This document shows, one piece after another, positions 8,016 to 15,253 of a stretch of 25,185 nt of DNA. Both the position numbers and the translations under genes were made by a program. The stretch is from Gammaproteobacteria bacterium RIFCSPHIGHO2_12_FULL_37_34. Its GTDB lineage: Bacteria > Pseudomonadota > Gammaproteobacteria > DSM-16500. The stretch covers positions 1 to 25,185 of the forward strand of contig MGXW01000084.1 of NCBI GenBank assembly GCA_001801495.1, in the 5' to 3' direction. Numbering within the stretch: the stretch's first letter is position 1; each line of letters begins with the position of its first letter. Under the pieces are notes generated by a model, which had not been told where the DNA came from, did not search any database, and saw only the letters and a list, made by a program, of their open reading frames with translations.

Positions 8016-8726
8016 ATGATTGAAAAAATAGATATCAATTCTTATTCAAAAGAAATTAATGGGTTGCTAGAGAAAGAAATCAACCTGTTTTTTTCAACCA
8101 TTCCTTATGCAAAACATTTAGCTGCTTCTGATGAACCGCTTAATGAGGCTTATTATATCCGCCATCGTATTGAAACAATTAAACGTATTCGTTTAACAGC
8201 TAAAACAGATGCGCTTGCTTTGTCGAAAATGATTGATGAAAATTATGAATTAGCACGCAGATGGGGTAAATACACCATACAAGAATTAAATCATGACAAA
8301 ATGTTTTTAGCTGATCTTAAGGCGCATCACATTGCTGAGGCTCAAGTATTTACTACGCCGCTTTTTTTTGCAACACAAAATTTAATTACATATTTGGAAG
8401 AATCGATTCATCAATACGGCTCATTACCGGCCGTTTATTATTCATTATTCGTAGAATGGAATGCAGATCGTTATTCGAAGAATGTTGTGGAAAAAGCAAA
8501 AATTCAATATTCTTCAGATCATGTTAAAGGAGCAGAAGCGCATGTCAATTTCGATGATGTGCACGACCATTATCAAATAATTTTAGAAATTGCTCATAAA
8601 CTGAGTCATGGAGATAAAACCACATTTTTTATATTATGCGATATCTCTAAGCTATTTAGAGATTATTTCAATGAATTATATTGCCAAACTGTTTTACCAA
8701 GTTTACCCATACAAGAAGCTATATAA
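8016..8726 (+). CDS. Heme-oxygenase-like diiron oxidase (HDO superfamily)
   Basis: A 236-residue, largely helical cytosolic protein of the PqqC/TenA/CADD-like fold. All six metal-ligand positions known from HDO enzymes such as UndA can be picked out: E90-x2-H93 in QELNHD, E147 in LFVEWNA, and H176-x3-D180-x2-H183 in AHVNFDDVHDH. The spacing is close to that of UndA, so I predict a dinuclear iron centre that activates O2. Known relatives cleave or hydroxylate fatty acids or amino acids, or make p-aminobenzoate (Chlamydia CADD); the substrate here is unknown. The start has a GGAAG ribosome site (8004-8008). It is the first large gene of a plus-strand set with a desaturase-type enzyme, an exporter and a DUF2000 protein. 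A 163-bp palindrome begins two bases after its stop. Confidence 0.78.
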   Translation: MIEKIDINSYSKEINGLLEKEINLFFSTIPYAKHLAASDEPLNEAYYIRHRIETIKRIRLTAKTDALALSKMIDENYELARRWGKYTIQELNHDKMFLADLKAHHIAEAQVFTTPLFFATQNLITYLEESIHQYGSLPAVYYSLFVEWNADRYSKNVVEKAKIQYSSDHVKGAEAHVNFDDVHDHYQIILEIAHKLSHGDKTTFFILCDISKLFRDYFNELYCQTVLPSLPIQEAI

Positions 8727-8727
8727 A

Positions 8728-8890
8728 TAACGTGAGCATCGTCTAAGCCAAGAGCAAGCTATTGATTTTTTTGTTGATAAAAAGCGGACAGGATGTCCGC
8801 TTTAACAAAAAATCCGAAAGGGATAAGTTTTTTGTGGTTATCAACAAAAAAATCAATAGCTTGCTCTTGGCTTAGACGATGCTCACGTTA
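8728..8890 (+). repeat. Nested palindromic element, copy 1
   Basis: Outer arms 8728-8780 and 8838-8890 are perfectly complementary over 53 bp. Between them lies a 57-base asymmetric core (8781-8837) that can form hairpin A (AAAGCGGACA/TGTCCGCTTT, 8781-8803, GGA loop) and hairpin B (ACAAAAA-ATCC / GGAT-AAG-TTTTTTGT). The whole folds as a T- or Y-shaped three-way junction. The core recurs inverted at 23514-23570 with one mismatch. The element starts 2 bases after the oxidase stop and ends 32 bases before the desaturase start. TAAAT occurs at both edges (8724-8728, 8889-8893), possibly a target duplication. Confidence 0.92.
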
Positions 8891-8922
8891 AATAGTCATG
8901 TTGTTTAAAAGCGGAAAAAATT

Positions 8923-9909
8923 ATGGAATATAATAGAAAGCGTTATAGATTTGATCAATCTATCCAACAGGAACTTATTCCACTCAGAGAACTAGATAAT
9001 TGGCATTGTATCATCGGCACACTATATGATTATGCTATCATAGCCATTGCTATTCTGTTATTTTACTTACAGCCTTGGTGCTATCTGCTCAGCGTTATTT
9101 TAATTGGTTCCAGGCAGCGTGCGTTAGCCACATTATTGCACGAAGCCGCGCATCTTTGTTTGGCAAAACACCGTCATTTGAATCGATTCGTTGGTACGTA
9201 CTTATCAGGCTATTTAATTTTACAAGAATTTGATACATACCGGGATTCACACGTTAAATTACACCATGCTTATTTAGGTGACCCAAGTAAAGATCCTGAT
9301 TATCAATATCATATTCAACAAAAATTATATAATTATACAGGAAGCCTTGGTTTCTTTAGGCGTTATATTCTTAAACCATTATTTCTTTGTCAATCAGGGT
9401 CTTACTGCTATTACTTAATTAAACATCGCTTAATACCAAAGCGTAAACATTTGAAAAATTTTTTAGAAATGCTGGTTTTATGGTGTGTTATAATAGCTGT
9501 TTGCTATTATTTTGATGTGCTTAACTATTTGTTATTACTCTGGTTTATACCTTTGGTCAGCACTTCTGTCGTTTTTGGTTGGTTTAATGAGTTAGCGGAA
9601 CATTATCCAATGATACGTATCAATAATAATGAGTTATATATGTCTCGTAATCGATTTAGCCACTGGTTAGAACATTTCCTGTTTAATACTCATAATGAGA
9701 ATTATCATTTAGTTCATCATTTGCAAGCAAGCATGCCTTACTGGAATTTGAAAAAAGCTCATCAAATAATGCGTCATGATCAACAATATGCAAAATGGAA
9801 TGAAAATATGGGCGGAATATTTGCGTCTAGCAATAATCAATTATCATTAGTTAAAAGATTTTTAATGAATCCTGTTGTTAACAAACAGGGGGATATCCAA
9901 TATGAATAG
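8923..9909 (+). CDS. Membrane fatty-acid-desaturase-type enzyme
   Basis: Integral membrane non-haem diiron enzyme of the fatty acid desaturase/hydroxylase family. The three histidine boxes are complete: H73-EAA-H77, H110-VKL-HH115 (followed by the typical GDPSKDPD) and H262-LV-HH266, plus H227 in the AEHYP segment. Hydrophobic stretches at about 35-62 and 183-220 give the usual membrane core. At 328 residues it is a compact bacterial form without a fused cytochrome b5. The substrate may be a lipid or a carotenoid- or acyl-type small molecule. It lies after the palindromic element, with only a weak ribosome site (GCGGA), so expression may depend on read-through from the oxidase promoter. The 3' end overlaps the next gene by 8 bases. 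Confidence 0.88.
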   Translation: MEYNRKRYRFDQSIQQELIPLRELDNWHCIIGTLYDYAIIAIAILLFYLQPWCYLLSVILIGSRQRALATLLHEAAHLCLAKHRHLNRFVGTYLSGYLILQEFDTYRDSHVKLHHAYLGDPSKDPDYQYHIQQKLYNYTGSLGFFRRYILKPLFLCQSGSYCYYLIKHRLIPKRKHLKNFLEMLVLWCVIIAVCYYFDVLNYLLLLWFIPLVSTSVVFGWFNELAEHYPMIRINNNELYMSRNRFSHWLEHFLFNTHNENYHLVHHLQASMPYWNLKKAHQIMRHDQQYAKWNENMGGIFASSNNQLSLVKRFLMNPVVNKQGDIQYE

Positions 9910-10807
9910 CGGTGTATTATATGCGTTATTAGCAGCAATTTTAAACGCATTTGTTGGTGTATTTAGTTTAGGTGCTTTTGCAGCGGGTCTTTCAGCGGGT
10001 GGCGTAGCCTTTTACAAGTGTTTAATTGCTTTTATAGCACTTTCCATCTGGATAATGTTTTATCTTGACCAACGCCAAGCATGCATTAATTTACTACCAC
10101 ATACTGCTAAAATAGCTTTAATTGCATTTTGTGGAATATTTCTCTTATATTTTTTTGAAACTAGAGCATATCTTTACAATAATATTTCAGTCGTTACCTT
10201 TAGCGTGCTTGGTATGTCAACCATAACAACATTCGTTGCCTCTCAACTCATATTAAAAAAAAGACATACGTTAATTTCTTCATTGGGTATGTTATTAGCA
10301 ATAATAGGTTTATTTGTTTTTCATACGACAAGCAATAGCCATTTTGATTTTAATGCAGGGTTTGTGTTTGCTTTAATTGCTGGATGTGGATATGGGTTGT
10401 TTTTAGTATTAAATAAAAAGAACCCGGCAAATTTTCATGGTCTTGCCATGTTATGGTGGTTGCTCTTGTTTGGCAGCTTGTTTCTATTTCTTTCCTGCTT
10501 GATTTTTGGTTTAGAAATACCTTCCTTAAATAGCTTGGGTTATATTGCATTATTAGGCGTAGCATCTACAATAGGCGGCTTTTATTGCACGACAAAAGCA
10601 CTATCACTTACAAGTGCGACAACCGTGCAGCTATTCGAATTAAACGAGCCGTTGTTTGCTTCTATATTAGCATTAATTTTTTATAAACAATGGTTAACGA
10701 GTGCCGAGGTGATTGGTGCTTTATTAATTCTTTCTGGTATATTTATTTCAAGCAAGGAAAAACAACCTATTAAGGTGCTTTCTCAACCTCGGGCGCAGAA
10801 CTCATGA
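9902..10807 (+). CDS. EamA-family (DMT) transporter
   Basis: A 301-residue inner-membrane protein with about ten hydrophobic helices in two EamA repeats; such proteins often export amino acids or metabolites. The open frame reaches back to a TTG at 9875, but the ATG at 9902 has an AGGGGG ribosome site nine bases upstream (9887-9892) and gives the normal EamA start (MNSGVLYALLAAILNA). It overlaps the desaturase stop (9907-9909) and shares ATGA with the next gene, so all three are probably translated from one message. In this context it may export the product of the oxidase and desaturase; this is inference. Confidence 0.88.
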   Translation: MNSGVLYALLAAILNAFVGVFSLGAFAAGLSAGGVAFYKCLIAFIALSIWIMFYLDQRQACINLLPHTAKIALIAFCGIFLLYFFETRAYLYNNISVVTFSVLGMSTITTFVASQLILKKRHTLISSLGMLLAIIGLFVFHTTSNSHFDFNAGFVFALIAGCGYGLFLVLNKKNPANFHGLAMLWWLLLFGSLFLFLSCLIFGLEIPSLNSLGYIALLGVASTIGGFYCTTKALSLTSATTVQLFELNEPLFASILALIFYKQWLTSAEVIGALLILSGIFISSKEKQPIKVLSQPRAQNS

Positions 10808-11664
10808 AGCGATTACTTATTATACTCAACCAAGATATTAAACCATTCGGCAAAGTCTTAAATGCAATTGGTCATATGGCAATTGGAATTGCTCCCCGGT
10901 TTCCGCATGGCAAACTACCCATCATTCAACTTTATACCGCACCCACTTCTTTGTTACATGATTTTAGGCATGCGGTTTCTAAACTACATCAGCAGTTATC
11001 AGATCAGTCTTGCGTAGTTGCTGATTTTGCACACACAACAACAGATGGAACTGCTAAAGATCATGAAATTCAAACAAAGCTTACCAAAGAATCTGAAATT
11101 TGTTATTTTGCAGTTTGCGCTTGCGCACAAGATCAAGATCTTATCTTCCTTGATAAACAATTGATTGGCAATGTAGGCTATCAACAATTAGCGATTTCAG
11201 AGTCAATTTCTAGTCAACAACAAGCGATTTTTGATTTTACGGCTCCAATTTCATACCCTGAGGCAGCAACATTTACTGAAGAGCAAAAAAAATTTTCTAT
11301 TGTATTGTCGAATAAATTATCCATACCCGATTCAATTTATTCTTTAGTGAAAGCTACGATAGAATTAGGCCGCAATGCTTCGCGCGAAGCATTGCGGTTG
11401 CATCAATATCCTGACGCTGATGGTATTTTACACCCAGGTATGTCTGAATTTGGACTGGTTGCACTCAAAACTAAAAAGCCGACTGTTTTAGATACCTTAC
11501 GTAATGAAGCTTCGAATTATGCATTTGATTCAACTGGCTTCTGTACAGAAAAAAAAGGAGAATTAGTGGCCTTCTCACTTTTTGGTCGTACAGAAATGAT
11601 TAATGCAGCAACAAAAAAAAATCTAAGTTTATGGACAGGTGATCTGACACACTTTAAGATGTAA
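10804..11664 (+). CDS. Tandem DUF2000-domain protein
   Basis: A 286-residue cytosolic protein of unknown function with two DUF2000-like halves (a family with a peptidyl-tRNA-hydrolase-like fold). The first half opens with RLLIILNQDIKPFGKVLNAIGHMAIGIA (3-30), the DUF2000 opening pattern, and ends near 130. The second begins KFSIVLSNKLSIPDSIYSLVKATIELG (163-189) and ends with the family-type close VAFSLFGRTEMINAATKKNLSLW (255-277). I infer an internal duplication with divergence: the second copy has lost the LN-x-x-H motif. The start overlaps the exporter stop (ATGA). Codons 188-198 contain a 28-bp perfect palindrome. No catalytic role is known. Confidence 0.72.
   Translation: MKRLLIILNQDIKPFGKVLNAIGHMAIGIAPRFPHGKLPIIQLYTAPTSLLHDFRHAVSKLHQQLSDQSCVVADFAHTTTDGTAKDHEIQTKLTKESEICYFAVCACAQDQDLIFLDKQLIGNVGYQQLAISESISSQQQAIFDFTAPISYPEAATFTEEQKKFSIVLSNKLSIPDSIYSLVKATIELGRNASREALRLHQYPDADGILHPGMSEFGLVALKTKKPTVLDTLRNEASNYAFDSTGFCTEKKGELVAFSLFGRTEMINAATKKNLSLWTGDLTHFKM
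11370..11397. repeat. 28-bp perfect GC-rich palindrome inside the DUF2000 gene
   Basis: From CCGCAATGCTTCGC the sequence reads back as its own reverse complement for 28 bases with no spacer. It is GC-rich within an AT-rich gene and codes for the segment R-N-A-S-R-E-A-L-R. It could extrude as a cruciform or fold as a strong mRNA hairpin. Confidence 0.9.
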
Positions 11665-11707
11665 GCTCCAATGTTACACTTGGCATGGGATTCTGCATAT
11701 TTCTTCT

Positions 11708-12775
11708 CTAAACCCACTTTCGTTTCCAAAAATAGAGCATCATTGCAATGACAACCAATCCCATCATACTCATAATAAATGCAAAACCATATGGCCAATG
11801 TAAGCCAGGCATGTAAGTAAAATTCATACCATAAATGCTGGCGATAGAAGTGATAGGAATAAAAATAGTAGAGATAATAGTGAGTGTTTTGATAATTTCA
11901 TTCATGCGATTAGTTAGACTAGATAAATACATATCTAACATGCTGGATAGCATATCACGAGAGATTTCGAGTGCGTCAATGGCCTGCATGGTATGATCAT
12001 ACACATCACGCATATATACCCGAGTAAATTTGGTAATTAAATTATCTTCGGTATGCATTAAATGATTAACTGCTTCTCGCATCGGCCAAATAGATTTTCG
12101 TAATAACAATAATTGTTGTTTTAAACGATAGATGGTTCGAGTGTTGTGAGGTGTGGGAGCAGTAATAATTTGTTTTTCAACTTGTTCAATGGTTTCACCT
12201 AATGCTTCAAGAACCACAAAATAAGCATCAACCACTGTATCAATTAATCGGTAGGCTAAATAATCAGCACCTTGTTTGCGTAGACGTTGATTGGGGGAAC
12301 TTTTTAATCGTTCGCAAATGGCATCGAATAGAGTCGTATCCAATTCTTGAAAGGACAAAATGAAGTTTTTTCCAAGTACCAAACTTAATTGCTGTACACC
12401 AAATGTGGTGGTTGCTTGCTGCCACAACAATACTTTTACTGTTATAAATAAGTAACCAGTAAACTCTTCTACTTTTGGACGTTGATCAATGTTTAAAATA
12501 TCTTCAATGGTTAACGGATGAAGATTGAATAATTTTCCCACTTGCTTGACTAAAGCAGTATCGTGTAATCCTTCGATGCTTATCCAGGTTATGGCATCTT
12601 GTTTTTGTTCAGTAAAACAATCTTCTAAGCGCGTGCTAGATGTTTGCTGATAATCTTTGGCATTGTAAGTAACCACCGTAATTTGCGGTGTTGTATTTAC
12701 AGGTTCGCCTGTATATAGTGCGCTTCCGGGTGCGTGCCCTGCTTTTTTAGCACGTTTACGAATTTCAGAGAACAT
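11708..12775 (-). CDS. corA: CorA-type magnesium/cobalt transporter
   Basis: Pentameric divalent-cation channel of the inner membrane. The 355-residue protein has the large soluble N-terminal funnel, a long helical region (LKQQLLLLRKSIWPMREAVNHL, typical of CorA) and two C-terminal membrane helices. The signature YGMNF lies at about 315-319, at the end of TM1, and the basic tail KRKWV follows TM2. The ATG at 12775 has an ideal AAGGAG ribosome site (12782-12787), so I prefer it to the ATG five codons upstream (12790). It converges with the DUF2000 gene across 43 bases with no obvious terminator. A small TGAGG/CCTCA inverted repeat (12801-12815) lies in its 5' leader. Confidence 0.93.
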   Translation of the reverse strand: MFSEIRKRAKKAGHAPGSALYTGEPVNTTPQITVVTYNAKDYQQTSSTRLEDCFTEQKQDAITWISIEGLHDTALVKQVGKLFNLHPLTIEDILNIDQRPKVEEFTGYLFITVKVLLWQQATTTFGVQQLSLVLGKNFILSFQELDTTLFDAICERLKSSPNQRLRKQGADYLAYRLIDTVVDAYFVVLEALGETIEQVEKQIITAPTPHNTRTIYRLKQQLLLLRKSIWPMREAVNHLMHTEDNLITKFTRVYMRDVYDHTMQAIDALEISRDMLSSMLDMYLSSLTNRMNEIIKTLTIISTIFIPITSIASIYGMNFTYMPGLHWPYGFAFIMSMMGLVVIAMMLYFWKRKWV

Positions 12776-12875
12776 AGATTGCTCCTTCATGCATCGGTTC
12801 TGAGGTATTGCCTCAAAAAATGGAATTTTCAGACGCGATTTGTTAGGATATAAAATTCACTTCAAGGAGGATAGT

Positions 12876-13751
12876 ATGTTTCAAAGAAAAGTAAAAAAGC
12901 AACAAGGAAATAATAACGAAATTCGTATGATAGAAAGCAAACATATTCGTGATGTTCTAACACACACGAGCTGTAACAGTTTTGTTATTTTTGATCTTGA
13001 TAATACACTAGTTGAATCTACCCAAGAAATGGGTGGTGATCAGTGGTTTGTCAGTTTAAGTCAATATGCGGCCAAGATGGTTGTGGATAGTGCGGAGGCG
13101 GCTAGTTTAGTTCTTAGCATTTATCATGAGGTGCAATTTCATATTGATTTGAGAGCAGTGCAAAAAGAAGCGATACGCATTATTCAGATTCTCCAAGATC
13201 TTAGTATACCTGTTTTAGCATTAACCACACGTGGTTCTAAAATTAGTGAGCCTACTTTAAGCCAGCTCAATAAAATAGGCATACACTTTTCTAAGCAATG
13301 GAGTGATGATTTTATCGCGTTACCAAGGCATGAGCGCTATTCTCCTACTTTTAGAGAGGGCATTATTTTTTGTGATGGCGCAGATAAGGGGAAGTGTTTA
13401 AATGAGTTTTTTAACTATAAGCAATTTTACCCAGAACATGTAGTAATGGTGGATGACAAAGCTAAATATCTTGTTAGCGTAGGGAAGGTGGTGACGCAAT
13501 ATGGTGCGCAATTTATTGGGTTGCGTTATGGTTATTTGGATGAGAAAATTAAAACATTTAATTTAGAGCAATCCATGCAGGAATTGATTGGAATTTCTTA
13601 TCGATTTCCTAGGCCCATTCAGCATGTTTTGGGCAGGTTAAGCATCACCCATGATAGATATTTGCAGTCGAACTCTATTTTTTCCAATAACCAAAGAGAG
13701 ATAGATGCTATCTACCAAGTTACAAATAACTATAAGCAATTTAGGATCTAA
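12876..13751 (+). CDS. DUF2608 HAD-superfamily protein
   Basis: A 291-residue protein with the HAD phosphatase motifs: FDLDNT (D40, D42; nucleophile pair), TTRG (about 117-120), a lysine in DKGK (171 or 173), and MVDDKAKY (D193-D194). The overall pattern fits DUF2608, known mainly from Legionella, Coxiella and chlamydiae; its substrate is unknown and some members have been considered as exported. No signal peptide is visible. The frame extends to a TTG at 12840, but AAGGAGG (12864-12870) sits five bases before the ATG at 12876, which settles the start. A TATAAA at 12849-12854 may be its -10 box; the -35 is unclear. Confidence 0.82.
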   Translation: MFQRKVKKQQGNNNEIRMIESKHIRDVLTHTSCNSFVIFDLDNTLVESTQEMGGDQWFVSLSQYAAKMVVDSAEAASLVLSIYHEVQFHIDLRAVQKEAIRIIQILQDLSIPVLALTTRGSKISEPTLSQLNKIGIHFSKQWSDDFIALPRHERYSPTFREGIIFCDGADKGKCLNEFFNYKQFYPEHVVMVDDKAKYLVSVGKVVTQYGAQFIGLRYGYLDEKIKTFNLEQSMQELIGISYRFPRPIQHVLGRLSITHDRYLQSNSIFSNNQREIDAIYQVTNNYKQFRI

Positions 13752-13759
13752 AACAGCCA

Positions 13760-13781
13760 TTCCCGCTTACAAATGCGGGAA
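13760..13781 (+). terminator. Hairpin after the DUF2608 gene, possible terminator
   Basis: TTCCCGC (13760-13766) and GCGGGAA (13775-13781) pair around an 8-base loop, beginning 8 bases after the stop codon. No T-run follows directly, so termination is uncertain. A second small hairpin, AGCGG-GAG-CCGCT (13820-13832), is followed 14 bases later by a run of T. Confidence 0.45.
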
Positions 13782-13854
13782 GGCCTTCAATTGTTTGGAT
13801 CACCCCATCGCGTAAGGTTAGCGGGAGCCGCTTGGTCTAAAATAGTTTTTTTAC

Positions 13855-13884
13855 TTGCTAAATACCCTTGTTTTTAGGTATGAT
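13855..13884 (+). promoter_or_regulatory. rpmE promoter
   Basis: TTGCTA (13855-13860) and TATGAT (13879-13884), spaced 18 bases, lie just upstream of the L31 gene. Transcription would start near 13891. Confidence 0.55.
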
Positions 13885-13889
13885 TCCTC

Positions 13890-13903
13890 CCTCATTTATG
13901 AGG
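13890..13903 (+). promoter_or_regulatory. Hairpin covering the rpmE ribosome site
   Basis: CCTCA (13890-13894) pairs with TGAGG (13899-13903), which contains the only Shine-Dalgarno sequence (GAGG) for rpmE. L31 leaders are known autoregulatory elements in several bacterial groups; whether this short hairpin is one is inference. Confidence 0.35.
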
Positions 13904-13912
13904 TTAGCCGGT

Positions 13913-14149
13913 ATGAAATCAGATATTCACCCAATTTATAAAGAAGTAAAAGTGGTGTGCAGCTGCGGTAACACTTTTGTTACTCGCTCAACAATAGGCA
14001 AAGAACAGCTTTCTTTGGAAGTGTGTTCAAAATGTCATCCTTTTTATACGGGTACCCAGAAATTAGTAGATACCGCTGGCCGTGTGGATCGTTTCCGTCA
14101 AAAATATGGTATGAAAGAAAAAGAAAATCCGAAGAAAGAAGAAAAATAG
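13913..14149 (+). CDS. rpmE: Ribosomal protein L31, zinc-binding type
   Basis: Component of the large ribosomal subunit at the inter-subunit bridge. The 78-residue protein begins MKSDIHPIYKEVKVVCSCGNTF and carries the four zinc-type cysteines (CSC at 16 and 18, then CSKC before HPFYTG), so it is the C+ form. The typical L31 core HPFYTGTQKLVDTAGRVDRFRQKYG is complete, followed by a lysine/glutamate-rich tail. The start at 13913 has GAGG nine bases upstream; the frame open from 13868 upstream is not family-like. Confidence 0.95.
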   Translation: MKSDIHPIYKEVKVVCSCGNTFVTRSTIGKEQLSLEVCSKCHPFYTGTQKLVDTAGRVDRFRQKYGMKEKENPKKEEK

Positions 14150-14208
14150 AGCGTATCTTGTAGAGCTGAAAAAAATGCGAATATTCTACCATTTTTTCAA
14201 CGCGCTCC
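14150..14208 (+). terminator. Hairpin after rpmE, possible terminator
   Basis: GAGCG (14150-14154) and CGCTC (14204-14208) enclose an inner stem TGAAAAAAATG/CATTTTTTCA (14168-14178 and 14191-14200, one bulged A). It starts at the rpmE stop. Only a weak T-rich stretch follows, so it may be an RNA-stabilising or processing structure instead. Confidence 0.4.
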
Positions 14209-14598
14209 TACTTTTAATTATAATTTATTTTCGCTATGCAGTATAAAAATTTATTTGCAATTTCTATAAAAGGGCGTACTCTAGCGCATGTTATGCAGGA
14301 TGCAGATATTGTTTGGGTATAAGTTAAAATTTATGCCATGCAGTATGCGAAGATTTAATAAAAAAGCCGGTACTGGATGAAGTGCTTGCTGCTTACGGAA
14401 TTGAGCGGAGCTTCTCATTTGGACCGGCTTATTTACTTCCTCAATCGTAGAATATGCTGCTATTTGCTCAGAAGTTAAAACAACCCTCATACAAAAACTT
14501 AAGAAGAGGGAAGCTACAATACCAACAATCATATCAGTATGCTAAGCAATTCGCTAGCAACAATTGATAATTCATCCGAAAGCAAGCTTTATGGGGAT
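14209..14598. other. Non-coding or decayed stretch between rpmE and tRNA-Met
   Basis: About 390 bases without a convincing gene. A minus-strand frame of 83 codons (14532-14281) lacks a ribosome site and crosses the hairpin at 14360-14430. On the plus strand, short protein-like runs occur in different places: MQYKNLFAISIKGRTLAHVM from 14236, and KPVLDEVLAAYGIE ending in a TAG near 14450, followed by another open run. These could be remains of a decayed gene; I cannot name it. Confidence 0.35.
14360..14430 (-). terminator. Minus-strand stem with T-run, possible tRNA-Met terminator or structured RNA
   Basis: On the minus strand AAGCCGGT (14430-14423) pairs with ACCGGCTT (14371-14364), followed by T to 14360. 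The 51-base loop holds an inner stem GAAGCT / AGC-A-CTTC. It lies about 170 bases past the tRNA 3' end, so it could terminate that transcript. The large loop is unusual for a simple terminator. Confidence 0.45.
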
Positions 14599-14672
14599 TG
14601 GCTACGGGTGGACTCGAACCACCGACCTCAGCATTATGAGTGCCGCGCTCTAACCAGCTGAGCTACGTAGCC
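14599..14672 (-). tRNA. tRNA-Met (CAT), elongator type
   Basis: On the minus strand the acceptor arms GGCTACG and CGTAGCC pair, the D arm reads AGCTCAGCTGGTTAGAGC, the anticodon loop is CTCATAA (anticodon CAT), and the T arm contains GGTTCGAGTCC. A discriminator A follows and CCA is not encoded. It closely resembles the elongator Met tRNA of gammaproteobacteria (GGCTACG start), not initiator tRNA. Confidence 0.96.
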
Positions 14673-14743
14673 GTCTTTTATAAGGAAAGAGGCATATTTT
14701 TGAGGTTTTTTGTGGAATTTGTCAAGTAAAAGGGGTAAATAAG

Positions 14744-15253
14744 GTGTTCACTTTTTTTGATCTACGATGTAATGATATTTACCGAATATGTAGTTTTTTG
14801 CCATGCGCGAGTGTGATTGCACTCAGCCAAACGAATCGAGTTTTGTATCAATGGCTTAGTGAAAAACGGGAGTTTTATCTACCTCTGTGTGAGCAATATT
14901 CAAATTCCGATTTGCAATGTATCAGTAGTTGGAATGGGTGTTCTTCCACATTGTTATACAATAGATTTTATCTTAATAAAGAACATCTGTTTCAACATAA
15001 AACAAAGGCGCATGGTTGTTATAAAGTTCGGTTATCATGGTTAGATATATTAAAAATAAAAAGTGAAGATGATCGTAAAAATAATCAGCTACCTTTTAAC
15101 ATCACTGCCTTGGAGCAAGCTCAATATCAATGGCTGGTACCCATTAAAGCTCAACATATTATAAGTTATATTAACAAATCTTCATTGCAAGAATTTCTAA
15201 ATCCATATAAGGATCAGGTTAAAGAAGAGCCCAGATTAAGGTTGGGGTGTTGA
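14744..15253 (+). CDS. Small F-box-like protein, probable secreted effector
   Basis: A 169-residue protein. Residues 4-50 resemble an F-box: an initial hydrophobic turn, then DIYRICSFLPCASVIALSQTNRVLYQWL and a final L-x-L-C/E segment, matching the eukaryotic pattern of LP-x-x-L...LS-x-x-xR. The rest has no recognisable domain. In intracellular Legionellales, F-box proteins are delivered by the Dot/Icm system and recruit host SCF ubiquitin ligase; that role is inferred by analogy. The start is GTG at 14744, supported by AGGGG (14731-14735). It lies 71 bases from the divergent tRNA-Met gene, a common landing place for accessory genes. Its 3' end overlaps the convergent next gene by 18 bases. 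Confidence 0.62.
   Translation: MFTFFDLRCNDIYRICSFLPCASVIALSQTNRVLYQWLSEKREFYLPLCEQYSNSDLQCISSWNGCSSTLLYNRFYLNKEHLFQHKTKAHGCYKVRLSWLDILKIKSEDDRKNNQLPFNITALEQAQYQWLVPIKAQHIISYINKSSLQEFLNPYKDQVKEEPRLRLGC

Noticed and set aside
7930..8901. TTAAATAGTCAT occurring both in the leader (about 7930) and after palindrome copy 1 (about 8888)
   Set aside because: Twelve AT-rich bases; too short to separate a direct repeat from chance, and neither site shows further similarity.
12801..12815. TGAGG/CCTCA inverted repeat in the corA leader as a terminator or metal riboswitch
   Set aside because: Five-base stem, no T-run on either strand in the right place, and no M-box-like architecture visible.
14281..14532. 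83-codon minus-strand ORF with a hydrophobic start
   Set aside because: No ribosome site, no family resemblance, and it crosses a T-tailed stem that looks like an RNA terminator.
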